Source: Tyto alba (Eukaryota; Chordata; Aves; Strigiformes; Tytonidae). Taken from it: DNA of 64,000 nucleotides. Shown here piece after piece: positions 26,701 to 38,900 of this stretch. The position numbers were made by a program, and so were the translations under genes. The number at the start of each line of letters is the position of its first letter. Position 1 is the stretch's first letter. The stretch lies in NCBI RefSeq assembly GCF_018691265.1, contig NW_024881279.1:7469243-7533242 (forward strand). The letters are read 5' to 3'. The notes beneath the pieces were generated by a model. That model was not told the DNA's origin and ran no database searches. It saw only the letters and a list, made by a program, of their open reading frames with translations.

Positions 26701-29700
26701 AAAGCAAATGCACAAGTCCCTCCTCCTGTCTGAGGCCACTGCTGTACTGTTTGAATCTATCACCCTTCCCTTTATACCACCAGCTTATCCACAGCTTACT
26801 TTCAGCATCCTTTGTCACAGCAAAAATGGAAGAATTGACTCTGTTCTGCTCCCTCAGTGATCACATCCTCTTGGGGCTCAGTTGGGAGTTGACCTGTCTG
26901 ATGCTTTTCTGTTCATTAGTGTAACTCAGGCCTGTTACCATTTCAGTTCTGCAGCATTATAATTACAGCAGTTTGGCAGAATACTTTTTGCTTTTCACCA
27001 ATACAGCTAGCTACCTTGCTGTGAATGCAGTTAACAGCGGTAGAAGGGGTGCCTTCTACCAGCATACTTTAGGTATCTGTATGTTTTGCCTGACTCTGAG
27101 CTAGGTGGGCATGAGTCAGCTCTGATCCAGAAGCCATCTGGCCGTGCAGTGCTGTACTGAGCTCATCAGGCTGCTCTTGGAGGTTTCTTCGCTCAGGCAG
27201 AAGAACACTTACAGCTCTTTGGCAGTTCAGCCATGTACTCGCCAGGAGAGAGGTGGGCACGTCTCCATTTGCATCCCTTGCAAAAAGCCTTGACTGCATT
27301 TTCTTATGCCCTCCCAGAAGGAAAATGAGCTGTAAATACAGTGGGGTGACCGAGTCCAGTCTTGGGAGAGTGTGCTGCAGTATCTGTATCAGGACAGAGC
27401 TCTTGTTACTCTAGCCACCCATGTTTATGAGATGGAGCCTATTTTAGCCTCTCACCAGCTACAGGCTCAGGAGCAGTGACCACAGCAGCTCAGTGGTTTC
27501 ATCCTTGCTGACATGATGATCCGTGACTTCCACCCCTTGCAGATAACGATGCCTTAGCTCTTTGGGGTCACCCAGCTTTCTCATGTCAAGTAGTGCAATG
27601 TCAAAGCAACGCAGCTGCTACACACCCTGCTGGTGCAAATCTCTCTTTTCTTCTCTCACTCCAGGAGTGCTCTGTGACTCCTCTTGAGATCTGACCCTAC
27701 TTTTGTTCCTCCTACCTAACTTTTATCTCTTAGATCCTGGAAATCCCTGAACACAGAGTTGGGCACGCTCTTTGCTAAGCGTCTACCTACAGCAAATGTG
27801 TAAGTTTTCCTTTGGAGAGTGGGCCTTCACAAAAGGGCATGTTAAGCCTTGTCCACTTTGTATATGCTGCAGCTCTGCCCTCACCAGGGGAAAGGTGAAT
27901 TCTTGGTGCTCTCTGACCAGCAATAATTGCTGGGAGGTATAAAATGAATGAAGAATGAGGCAAATTGTAACCTTAGAGTGTGGATTTTCCTGGCCTCCCT
28001 CTCTTGACCTGCTAACATACGAAGTGGCAGATAGCTTTGGTTTTGCTTGGGTTTTACTCCACTGTCTAATCCAGGAATGGGTTTTACTGCACAGGGCTGT
28101 GGTCTGTGGTAATGTAATGGAGTATTTACCTGCGGGCAAAGGGTCCTGCTGTCACAGGCCTGTCTGGAGCACTCTGCGCCTCCATCCACGGCTGCATCTC
28201 TTTTGCAACAGTGCAGCATTCAAGCCAAACAGGCTGCTCTCAAACCAGGGGTATGACACAGGTCAGCCACAGTCACGCTTTTCATCCCAGTTCTTCTCAG
28301 TCTCTCCAGTGAGGGCTGTGCCGTTGCGCCTCCAATTCCCCCAGGCAAAGCACTCCTACCTCTGATCTTGTTCTGTTGCACACGCAGCAGATCTGTGTGT
28401 CCATATGTTTACTCAGATCCAGAGGGTTCGGGATCTTACTGCCCATAATGTTCTTCTCAGATTTGGCATTGGCAGATACATAGTTCAAAACGACCGTCCT
28501 GTGAGCAGCAAGCACCAAAATGTTGACAGTGAGGCCTCTGCAGACTCAGCACATAAAATGGGTCACTACCACGGTTATTTCAGTTACACAACTCCAGTAT
28601 GCCTGCCTTTCTTTTCCTTGCCCTTGAAGTTGAACATAAACAAGTAAAACTAAGACAAGAGGGTAACAAAATCAGGATGAGGAATGGAGAGGGGAAGGAA
28701 AAGCATCCCACAGTACTGGTTTAGAGACTAGCATCCTCACAGCTCCAGCCGGCTGGTTCCCCAGAGCTCTGATCCTGGAGCTGCTGCAGAAATAAAGACC
28801 CATTGAGAAATCTGGCTCCAAATTAGCATTTGAATTCCCTTGTAGTCTGTTGTCAGATGGGCAGGAGGTGGGTGCTAGTCTCGGTCTCTCAGTACTGATA
28901 CACAAAGGTGGCTTTAAAATGTCCTGGTTTTCTGAGGGAAAGAAATGCATTGCTCAAACTATGGACACTTTGTGTTCTCCTTTTTTTTCTTTTTTTTTTT
29001 CCTCTTTTCCCTCTCCCTTTCTCCTCCACTTCACCCCCTTTCCCAGATCAGGCTGAGCCGTAGATAGACACGTCTGGGTATTGTTAGCCCAGTCTGACCT
29101 ACTTCTTTTCCTCCCCTTGGCCCCGTGTTATGGATGCTGATGCTATGGAAACCTGGGTGACATGCCAGTGCCACAAAGACAGGGCCACCAGCTGCACCCT
29201 CCTCTCCCAGCCCCACAGGCCTTTCCTCTCCCAAACACACTCCCAAAGAAAGTTAGTAGTGCTGCTTCCCGGGGAACTTCAAGGGTGTGCTGTCTGACCC
29301 ACCAAGCCATGCTCTGGAAGAACTGGGCTGCTCTTCCTTGCCTCTTTCACATGCATGGATGCAGTTTTTCCCCAGTCCCAGGGCAGAGCATTTTGGTGCT
29401 GGGGGGCCATGTGTAAACCCGCCATTGCCTGTGCACCAGACCCATCCGTACACGTGTCCTGCACGGGCCATCACACGACGTGTAGGGAAGTACACGTGGG
29501 CGCCCTTGAAGTTTTCAAGATAAAAATAAGCTACAAACTTCTGCAACCTGGTACTAGAGCCTTACAGGAACCTGGCTAGGTTCCTGCAAACACAGAAATG
29601 GGAACGCGTGCACCGGTGATCCCTGCAGCCGATGGCAGTTGCTCCGTTGGTGGGACAGAGCTGTTCACTTCCATCGTCACTCATTTGCTCCTGCGGGAAC

Positions 29701-32340
29701 AAGCTCCAGCAGGGGACAGAGGCTTGTTTACAAGTTCAGCCTCTGAATTTCTTGATTAAAAAAAAAGTTCTTGCTGGTTCTGCAGGTTTCCTTTGCTCTC
29801 TGCTGGCCTCCTGTCTGGCTGGCTGCTTCACCTGGGAGGCTGTGGCAGTATCAGAGCAGATTTGTTTCCAAATATCAAACACCAAACACGTTCTTCTCTG
29901 TTGCTGACACTGAACTGGCAGCCTTAAGAGGAGGAAGCAGGAAGGAGCTCAGGAATCCGTAAAGTGCTTGCAGGGGGCTCAGATGTGTGTCGTAAGCTGT
30001 CTCCAGGAGATTTCAGCGAGGCCTCAGGATTCCCCCGACCCCAGTAACCTTAATACCAGGGCCTGGCCCAGAACAGAGGAAACTTGAAGCAGGAGAGTTT
30101 GTGCATGGGGGCCGCCGTGGCGTTGGGGTGCAGCCAGTGATGCCCTGGGCACCTCTTGGGGTGCAGTGAACGATGCCCCTGGCACTGGCGGCGGGCCCGG
30201 AGCAGCTGGCTGCCGGCCCCTCTCAAGCACCCCCCGAACCCCCCCGGTCCCGCCGCTCCCCCCCTCCGCTCCCCCGCAGCCGCGTCGCACCGGCGCCCTC
30301 TCCCGAGCAGCGGCGGAGCCGGGGAAGGGCCTGGGAACGTACGGGCGGCCTCAGGGACAGCCTGGAGCTCCTCAGCACCCCCCCCCCCCAAGGCTCTTCC
30401 CTCAATCACCTTAGCTCAGCAGACCAGAAGAAAATTAAGCCAGGACACAAATCCCTGGGGAGCAGCATCCCCACTTCCCTGGAGCAGTGGAAGAGGGGAT
30501 GCTGCTGCTCGGCTGTGCAGTGGTACCAGTGCTGCCGGACCCTTGGGTTGCTGTTAAACTGGAGCTCACGGGGCAGTCTTCACACCAGCCGGATTGTGAC
30601 CCCAGAGCCACGTAACCGTGGGGTGTCAGGGGCAGACCCTGTCCCACCCAGCCAGCCCAAACCTGGCTCCTCAGCAGCATCTCTGCAGCAGATGCAAGTG
30701 GGCAGAGTGGTTTCATATAGCACCAGTGCAACATGCCATGCGGCGGCAGTGTTTTGAATTGGGTAAATCCTGAAACCATTAACTGCATCGTTGAACCATG
30801 GCCTGGTGCAAAGCAATTTTCTTTGATGACAGTTATGAAGTAGCAGAGTAAGGACAGCATCCCTGGGCAGACGGGAGGAGATTTCCTTCTGCTAGAGACA
30901 CCTGAAACAACCCCTCTGACAATTGTTTGGAGGGGCTGATGTCCCGAGCAGTTTTTCTGTGGCAGAACTAGTGACGGCAGGCAGCTGAGGCCAGAGCCTG
31001 GCTGCGCTGCACCAGGATTTTTAATGGTCCTCTATGTGTGCAAGGGGAGAAGCCAGCTTGCTACAGTCTTGCTGCTGAATCATTAACTTCCCTCCTCTGA
31101 GTCATTCTGCAGCCCTGTCACACACAGAGCAGAGATAAAATGGGTTGAGGTGGGCAGGGGCTCTGGACCAGTACGGCCAGGGTTAGAAAACTGGTTGCAG
31201 GGTCAAAGATGGAGGTTATGTCTGCAGAACCAGTGAGTACCTGCTTGGACAAACCTGAGGCAGTAGGGTTTTGACACAGAGCCAGGACCTGCAACAGCAG
31301 CTGGGGCTGGGCCTTCTGTATTAACCCTCTGAGAGGTGACTGGTTATGCTGGTAAAAAGGTGAGGACTGAGAATTAACTTCAGGAGATGGTTGGACATGG
31401 TAATATAAAGGCTAAGTAAAATCTCACTGGGGGTAGGTGATGTGTGTTCCTCCCTGGCCTTGCTAAGGCACATCTGGGGTTAAGTAACACTCAGCCTTTT
31501 CCAAGGTGTATTACCAGAGCTGCTAGAAAAAAAAGTTAGTTTGTTGTTATTTTGCTGTGACACCTGGGGGTTCCTGTGAGGATGGGCCCTGCTGCACTGA
31601 AAACTTTGCAGAAGAAAGTGCTGTGCAGTTATTTTTGTTTGGATTTAAGTCTTCCTCTGCAGTGTTTGCCAATTTCAAGGAGGCAGCACAACTCCAAGGC
31701 AGGAGAGCCTGAAAGGGAAACAGACCGGGGGCTTTGATGGGTAAGCCAATTTAAAATGCATGGAAGGAAATGAAACAATGTGAAATATTAACCACTTCTT
31801 CCAAAAAACCCTGCCTTTTGTTTTGCAGCCTAGATATGCCTACTGCTGGGGATGAGAGGGGAGGACAGTGGGCTTTAAAATGTGGCTAGACTGGCAGCAT
31901 GTTCATGCAGTTATTTTTGCTCTCTGGGTTTGGTGTGATATCCCCCTGTGATGATGGCATGGAGCACTGCTGTTTTTTTCTGAGCTGTGCTGCTAACATC
32001 AGTGGACCAACGGCCAAAAGCATAATCATTGTGAATGCTGAGCTCCCATGAAAACCCAGCCGGTCCTGCTGCAGGGGGGCCAAGCCCAGAGGGGGACCCG
32101 AGCACCGGGCAAACCACCCAGCAGGGACCACTGTTTGGTGCTGAGTGGCTCAGCCCCCAATCCGGGAGCTCAGCACCTTGAAAATCAGCTCCCTACTGAA
32201 AGCTCTCCTCCGGTGGGACGTAGGGGTGCAGGCTGCGCTGCACTCCACGGCAGGGAAACAGAGGCAGCTGCTTTGTGCTCAAACACCCAGGTTTTTGTTC
32301 TCTGCTAGCTGCAGACCCACAAGGAGACATCCGGCACAGC
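23800..32340. other. Gene-poor interval between HNRNPH1 and LTC4S
   Basis: The region 23800-29900 has mostly AT-rich, moderate-complexity sequence with T-runs at 28981-29000. A GC-rich patch lies at about 30100-30400. I found no exon chain with matching phases and no known protein motif. One isolated splice-flanked open segment on the minus strand near 26531-26673 is treated as a weak candidate. Regulatory or long non-coding content cannot be excluded. Confidence 0.5.
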
Positions 32341-32354
32341 AAGCTCAGTGCCTT

Positions 32355-32360
32355 TTTATT
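32355..32360 (-). terminator. Candidate LTC4S polyadenylation signal
   Basis: On the minus strand AATAAA lies about 670 bases below the LTC4S stop. It is the first clear hexamer I noticed; the true end could be nearer if a variant signal is used. Confidence 0.4.
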
Positions 32361-33025
32361 CATGCATATTGTTGCTCGTCAGCATTCAGAGTTATACATG
32401 CAGTAGTGGTTATGAGTTTGGTCAGTCTGATTTACAATATTGCCCGCAGGCAATGACTAATAACCATTATGAAGGCACTAATAGACTTAGCACAACATGT
32501 TGATGGCTGCTCCTGTTTATCTCTTGCCTCTTTTGTTATGCCTCAACCCACATCTGGTTTCAAGCAAATGCCTTGTTTAGTTGTGGACCTTAGAAAACTG
32601 GCATGAACCCATGGATGGTGCCTGAGAGGAGGGCAGAGCCTCTGGAGGAAGGGGAACACATGGCAGTTCCTGAGGCCAACTCACCGGAAAGTTCAGGCCG
32701 ATATCAGTTTGCTTTTCTGTGTCCGGTTTTCCGAAAATTCTCCTTGTTTTGGAGAGCTGTCGTTTCCACATCAGGCAAGGCAGAACTGCCACATACAGAG
32801 CACTTGGCCCGCAAAGGGGGAAAAATACCACCTGAAGAGCTTTGCAGTTCATGCCAGCGCTGGACAGTGGGGAGGGAGCTGTTAAAACCTCATTTTTTTT
32901 GTTAAAATCTCACATGAGGGTGCCTTTGTCACTGGGGGCTGTATTAGGTACATCCAGTCTATTACTGTGGGTAGGAGGGAGCAGGACTTGAAGGCAAGGA
33001 CACCGATGAGGGACAGAGCAGCAGG

Positions 33026-33152
33026 TCACACTGTGAGAAGCAGGAGGACATTCAGCCCCAAGTAGTGAGAGAGGAAGAAGTGCAAGATGCCCAGGGCTGA
33101 CGCTGCAGTGAGAATCCAGAGAACTCCAGTGCTCAAGTATATTGGGGCGAGC
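33026..33152 (-). CDS. LTC4S: LTC4S exon 5
   Basis: The acceptor is CCCGCCAG. It encodes [20 protein letters not shown] then [20 protein letters not shown] and V-stop (TGA at 33026-33028). Arg104 is formed across the junction. Confidence 0.93.
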
Positions 33153-35973
33153 CTGGCGGGAGAGAGGGACCCTGCTGAGACCAAGCATTGCTGCCCTCGG
33201 CCGGGAACAGTCCTTTTCTCTCTGCAGAATGTGAGTGGAAAGGCAGTCCCTGGCTGTCCCCTCTCCCCTGCTGGGGTCCTGTGCCCTGCTTCCGCCTCAG
33301 GTGATCACACACCCACCCACAAGGGCTCAGGGCTGCTCCAGCCTCGCCCCGTACCCGTGTCTCTGGCCCCAGCCCTGTACCCATGCCCACGTTATGCCCC
33401 AGTGAGAGCCTGGCAAGGCTCAGTCACACAGGGACCCCGAAACACCCAGAGGGAATCCTGATTTTCTCCAAAGTACATTATGATCCCAGATGCAACCCCC
33501 CAGGGGTTACCATGTATTCCAGGCTGGCAGAGGTGCTTACCTTTTTGAGGAAGATGCCCTGTATCCCATAAAGTAGCAGTAGCGGGCGTAGAGGTAGAGC
33601 AGACCCAAGGCTGCGGCCAGACCTGCAGTTGACAGATCACAGCAACCATCTCCAAAGGCTTTTTAGAGCTACTCTGAGCCAAGCAGGTAGCCCAGAGTGA
33701 AGGGACAGAGGATTTGTGTCCTCTGGCTCTACCCTCCTATCGGACAGAATTACTGCCTAATTTGCTGCTTGGAAGGTGAGCAGGACCTGAGGACTGAGCC
33801 AACACTCAGGGGAACAGATCTAGTGACAAACCAGGTAACATGCTATTCTCACCTTGATGGAAGAAGAGTCCAGCCTGCCACAGAAGTGCCAGGAAAATGG
33901 GAAAATACTCAGAGGAGTTCACCCTGGAAGGAAAGAGGAAGGTCATAAACAAGGGAAAGGAGGAATATCTTCCTCTTTTGCTTCCCCTAGCAGTTATCAT
34001 AGGCTGGAGGCTGTTTTTTAGAGCTGATGTCACCATAAAAAGCCTCCAGGCTTGCACCTTTCCCCACAGTTCCCATCCCATCTTTAATCACAGGAATTAA
34101 CCAATGGTGGGAACAGGGTCTCCAGGGCACAAGAAATTAAGTAAAAGATGCCCAGGTCAGACTATGTGTAGAAGGGCTCCGTGAACCACTGCCACTGCAC
34201 CTTCTCAAGTGCTGCAGCTTAAACCCTGCTGTAAAAGCCCCAAAGCCTCAAGGAAGGTCTGTCCCAGCAGGCTGCAGACATGTTGAGGATGAGTTGCATC
34301 TGAAGCAGATAAGGCTGGAGCAGCCTGGGCTTCTAGCAGGAGTAGGAGGGAGCACTAAGTTGTTTGTATTGTTTGTATGCCATGCCCTGTCCCCCCAAAG
34401 ACAAAGCAGGACAAAGAGGCACTGGATGAGGCTAATTCTAGGCTGGCAAAAGACCAGAGAAGGGGATGGCTGAGGGGATCCTGCTCCTGCTGCCTGGTTG
34501 GTTTTCTTTTTCAGTGCTCAGCTAAAGCAAAAGTGGAAGCTTCCTCCCTCTCTGCTTCCCTCCTCACTGCAGCCCTAGCACAGAAAACATGACAGAGGTG
34601 CTGAATTGTAGCTATCTCCATACCAGCCACAGATCTCTCTGGGAGCTTGTCCTTCCCAGTGAGGAGGGTTCAGAGCAGGGCTGAAGCTGCCTGAGGCTTT
34701 GACACCGCTTGGCTAAAACCAGCCTAAGTCTCAGGCACCCACAACTTTGTCTTTATCAGCCCTACGCTCTACAGCAGAGATTTCTGTGTCATTTCTGTCA
34801 GCAATGGCTGGTGTGTTTAGGACTCACGAGCCAACGTGGTCTTGATGCTAATTCTTAAACCCATTAATTTAACCCCGAGGGAGGTGAATAATTGCTCAAT
34901 TACAGTCCGGAGAAATAAATGGCAAAGCAGGGGAGGGGCAGTGCCACTAGACATGTGATCTAAAAAGCATCTTGTAAGAGGAGTTTCTTACTGTGCTCGA
35001 AAGATCCTCTCAAATTCAGGTGGGCCGGAGATCTTTGGAGGAGAAATGCCAAACACTCTCCTAGCATAGATCACCTGGAGGAAGAAGTAGGCTGCAGCAA
35101 AGGAGAGAAAAGTAGCAGTGGTCAGTCCTTGGTTTGGGCATGGTGGGGCCAGGAGATTGCCAGAGGTAAGGGCAAAAGTTCTGCGGTCTCCTCCTAACCC
35201 TGAACCCCCCACATAACATAGAAAGCTGGATGGAAGTCATGGGTTAAGTTTCAGAGAAGGAAAAGGAGTGACCCAGTGCAAAAGTGAAGCCAGGAGTACA
35301 CAGTCACATACCACCAGCTGATACCTTCTTTATTCTTCTGTAATTAACAGATCATCTATTATCCATAGAAATTGTTACACAATTCAGATGCAGGTTGTTA
35401 TGGACAATTTTAAGGGGGTTTCCATCTTTAATTTTTTCCCCTTCTAAATCCTCATAGCAAGTGGGGGGGGGAACAGATGCCACAGATAAGCCACGCAAAA
35501 TTAAATTGTCATGCAATGCGGGACTGTGGCCAGGAGATGATCCGTGTGACCCACTGCAGCCTGTTCTTCCACCTTTCCACACCACAGTGCTCTTTGTACA
35601 CTGACGTCTACACGAACCTCAGGAACTGCTATAAACCCATTTTTCAAAGAGATAAGTTCTATATGTTTGCAGAGGAGAAGATCTACCAAAAAATTCCTGA
35701 ACCGAGGAGGTAGGTCAGTTGAGAGGAAGGGCTTCCCAGGCACTCGTTTTGTTGAATACATTTCAAAACCCAGACAAGATACCAGTCCACTGTCTGAAAA
35801 GCAGAGAATTGCCAGTACAACAGCAGAAATGAAATATGGAAGTGAAAGGAAATCAGTGGAGGTACAGTAGACTGACCCAGCAAGTATTTGGGCATGTGCA
35901 TCCAATGGTCCCTACCTTGCTCCAGGACTCCCAGGACTGTCACAGCAGCCAGCAGATGAATCCGATCCAACAT
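33026..35973 (-). CDS. LTC4S: LTC4S, leukotriene C4 synthase, complete
   Basis: LTC4S is a MAPEG-family trimeric membrane enzyme of the nuclear envelope/ER that conjugates leukotriene A4 with glutathione. Five minus-strand exons, 35916-35973, 34992-35091, 33853-33923, 33541-33622 and 33026-33152, are GT-AG and in phase and give 145 residues (human 150). Four hydrophobic segments are visible. Conserved by alignment to remembered human LTC4S: Arg30, Arg31, Arg51, Asn55, Glu58, Tyr59, Arg90, Tyr93, Tyr97 and Arg104, covering the glutathione site and the catalytic Arg pair. GPPEFER and SSEYFP are MAPEG hallmarks. Odd points: Glu18 within the first membrane helix and Phe at position 50. The exon number and phases match the mammalian gene, but its place beside HNRNPH1 does not. 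Confidence 0.93.
33541..33622 (-). CDS. LTC4S: LTC4S exon 4
   Basis: The acceptor is ACTGCAG and the donor AAAAG|GTAAGC. It encodes [20 protein letters not shown] then RASSSK, the third helix with Arg90, Tyr93 and Tyr97. Confidence 0.94.
33853..33923 (-). CDS. LTC4S: LTC4S exon 3
   Basis: The acceptor is CCTTCCAG and the donor CAAG|GTGAGA. It encodes [20 protein letters not shown] then FHQ, the second membrane helix with glutathione-binding Asn55, Glu58 and Tyr59. Confidence 0.94.
34992..35091 (-). CDS. LTC4S: LTC4S exon 2
   Basis: The acceptor is TGCTGCAG and the donor GCACA|GTAAGA. It encodes [20 protein letters not shown] then [12 protein letters not shown], carrying Arg30, Arg31 and Arg51. 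Confidence 0.94.
35916..35973 (-). CDS. LTC4S: LTC4S exon 1
   Basis: It encodes [19 protein letters not shown], the start of the first membrane helix. The donor is CAAG|GTAGGG. The ATG was chosen by exact alignment with the family start. Confidence 0.9.
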
Positions 35974-35999
35974 ACTGACTCTTCCAGACCCTAGAAAAT

Positions 36000-38900
36000 C
36001 TGATTTCCTGATCAGAAGCTCCTCTGGACAGGTTTAGTCCTTGCTCATGTGGCAGTCGGCGGTGGTAGTTGACAGCACAGGTTTGTTCTAACTGATCGGG
36101 GAGGATTTGTATGTGATGCTTAAACCCAGGAGGAGTCTGGCTTGCCCGTTACCATATGCACTGTGGAAATGTAAATTGGCGGAGAGAGATGTAATGGAGT
36201 ATTTCCGTTCCCACCCTCCTTTTTCCAGGAATGAGTTATGAGGAAGTGGTAAAATAAGCAGAGGCCAAACATGTAAGAGGTAAGAGAGCAGAACTGGCAG
36301 CTGAATGAAGGACCAAATCTCAACAGCCCAGCAATCCACTCCCCTTGGGGCATCTGGTTTAAAACCACTCTAATGAAGGCCAAGGCACGTCCCTCTCGCT
36401 GATGTTGCATGAGAAACCGCAGCCCCGCTTGGACTGTTCTGCACCACTTGAGCATGAGGACAGGCAGCATTTCGTGGTACTTATCACGGTGTGCACAGGC
36501 TCTGGAAAGTGTGCGTTGGGCACAGAGCACGACCTACAGCCACGACACTGAGACAGCACTGAATAAAGCTCCCGAGTGAAAAACCCACTGCAACGGTAAG
36601 ACAAGATGTGCTAAAGTATAAAAGGTACAGATCTGTCTTGCATGGTGATACTTTATTTGGGGATGGGTCCTGCAGAATGACTGTCAGATATCAAGAGGAT
36701 TTCAGGGCCAGCCCTTGTACTGGAAAGGCTGGGAGCCATGCATTTAAAGCTTCTGATCAATCCTCAGCCGAATTAACTCCCATCATAAACACCCGAGAGT
36801 GTTCTGTGTGGGTAAATACCTGCAGAATTCATCAGGTTATTGCAAAAGGAAAATGGTGGTTTCATATGTCGGGAGAGACCCACTCAGCTAATTCATGTCT
36901 AACGACACAAAGCTGGCACGGCTGCAAGGTGCTGAGGCTGCCAGCTTTGTTTCCTTCCTCTCCCTTCATTCGAAGAATTTTCCCTTCGGATCAGGGACAA
37001 AGGAAAGCAGGTTAAGACAAAGGGATCATTAAACATCACTATTACAGAAAAAAAAAAGATCAGATTAAAGCAGTTTACAGAAATTACGTCATATACCTGA
37101 CGTCCTTGATAGACTTTCTAAGAAGCAATAAGCTGGTTCTGCTTTTCTGCCTCTATATGAGATAAAAGCACGTGAAGAGGATATAACAATGTCCCAATTT
37201 AGTATTTCTCCAAATGTCAAACACAGAACCACTGTTTTTCAAGCACCAGCTCTAAGATTAATACTTTCATCTTAGAATTGGTCTTTTTACATTCCAATGA
37301 CTGTTTAGAAATACGAGGAACATTGTGTTTTGTTTTCTCCCATTTAGCTGTCAAAGAAATTAAAGACTTTCCTGTGTTGGCTCAAAAATGGCAGAGGTCT
37401 CACGGTGCCTAATGATGTTTGATTTCCCTCTGCTCCTGTCTGATTACAGCCCACTAGCAAAGAAAATACAAAGCAAAACAACCGAACAAAAAAGATTTAA
37501 GGTTACACCTCCATCGGGTGACAGTGCAGCATAACCTGCATTGAAAGTGTCAGATGTGTGTAAGGAAACCTGGGCCAGAAGGAGCTGTAAAGGCTGTCAT
37601 AGAGCACTCCCACTGCCCAGATCATCATTGGATGCAAAATACTTCTAGTGTCATCTAGTGTAGTCTAAATATAATAAAGGCTAGTAGAAACATGAATGAA
37701 TGAGCACAGATGTCTCTCCCCTCCTCCTCCCTCCCCCATAAACATAATTTTTCAAGTTGTCTTTACCTCCTGAAGGGCACAGTGTTTTTCTGGCCCCGGT
37801 TTGTCACCATCAGAACTTGCCTTATTTTCTGTTCTCACTCGGTGTTTGCAAGGAGCCGACACAAGTACCCTCCTCCCAGCACCGAATACCCTTCGATGAC
37901 AGGACTGTCACCAGTGGGCAGCCTCAGCATCCTGCGCACCACGGTGGCCACCAGCATCCCTGGGGGGGCGTGGCCATGGCATGGTCCCCCTCACCGCCCC
38001 AGCCCTGGCCACCTTCCTGCCGTTTGCATCCGACCTAATGGTTACACAACCGCACGGAGACTCAGATCACGCCGCTTATGGAACAGAAAACTTTCTGGTC
38101 CTCAAGCAAAGGGCAGCCTGCTTGCAGGCAGCTCGGCCAGCCCAGCTGGCTGCACGGCCACCGCATCCCTGGGCTCTGCTGGAGAGGGGCTGGAGGGGCA
38201 GCCGGGGTGGGGAGACGGGGACAAGGCATCACTGCTGTCATCATCTGCTGGCAGTGACTCTGGAATAAGCATACTGCAAAACCTCACCCTGAGGCCAACA
38301 CAACCAAATTTCTTCCTAAGCAAAGAGAAGCTCTGCGGTCCCAGGCTCGCCTCGGGATGGATTTGCGGAGCGGGAACTAACAAAATGCTGTCCCCCACTC
38401 CCCAGCGAGTACTTTGCTCTCCAGGTTGCACTGCGTGAATGTGGCTCTGCGTCACGGGGTGCCCGGACCTGGCATGGTCCAAACTCCTCACACCTCCCAC
38501 TGAGTCATCAGTAGAGGCATTTCTCTGTGCCCACGGTTGCTTGTGCCACCTCTTTTTGCAGCCATTAATCCTTTCTGCCTCCTAATTACCACTGTAAGGC
38601 CACACTGTGAGCTGGATTGCAACACCAATGGGGATTAAAATTAATTTTGACAAGAAAAATAAACAAGGCAAAAGGCTTGGAGGAGTTTTAAGCATCTGCA
38701 GAGTTTGCAATACCGATTACTTCCCAGGAGCAGCAGGGCAAGGAGAAGCCAGCAGCACTGAGCCCAGCACCGTTACATGCAATAACATCCCCCTAGAAAT
38801 ATATTTAATGAGGGTACCACAGACTAAGAGTTTTCTGTTAGTGGAAGAGGGAACATTCTGCAACTGAGCAACTTACCCTTCAGCTGTGAAGCATGGAGGT

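Larger units (their letters stand above)
33153..35915 (-). other. LTC4S introns
   Basis: The introns are 33153-33540, 33623-33852, 33924-34991 and 35092-35915. I see no additional exons, repeats or RNA genes in them. Confidence 0.6.

Noticed and set aside
28400..28450. A GGTTCGGGATC stretch resembling a tRNA B box
   Set aside because: It does not match GGTTCRANNCC, and no A box or cloverleaf could be placed around it.
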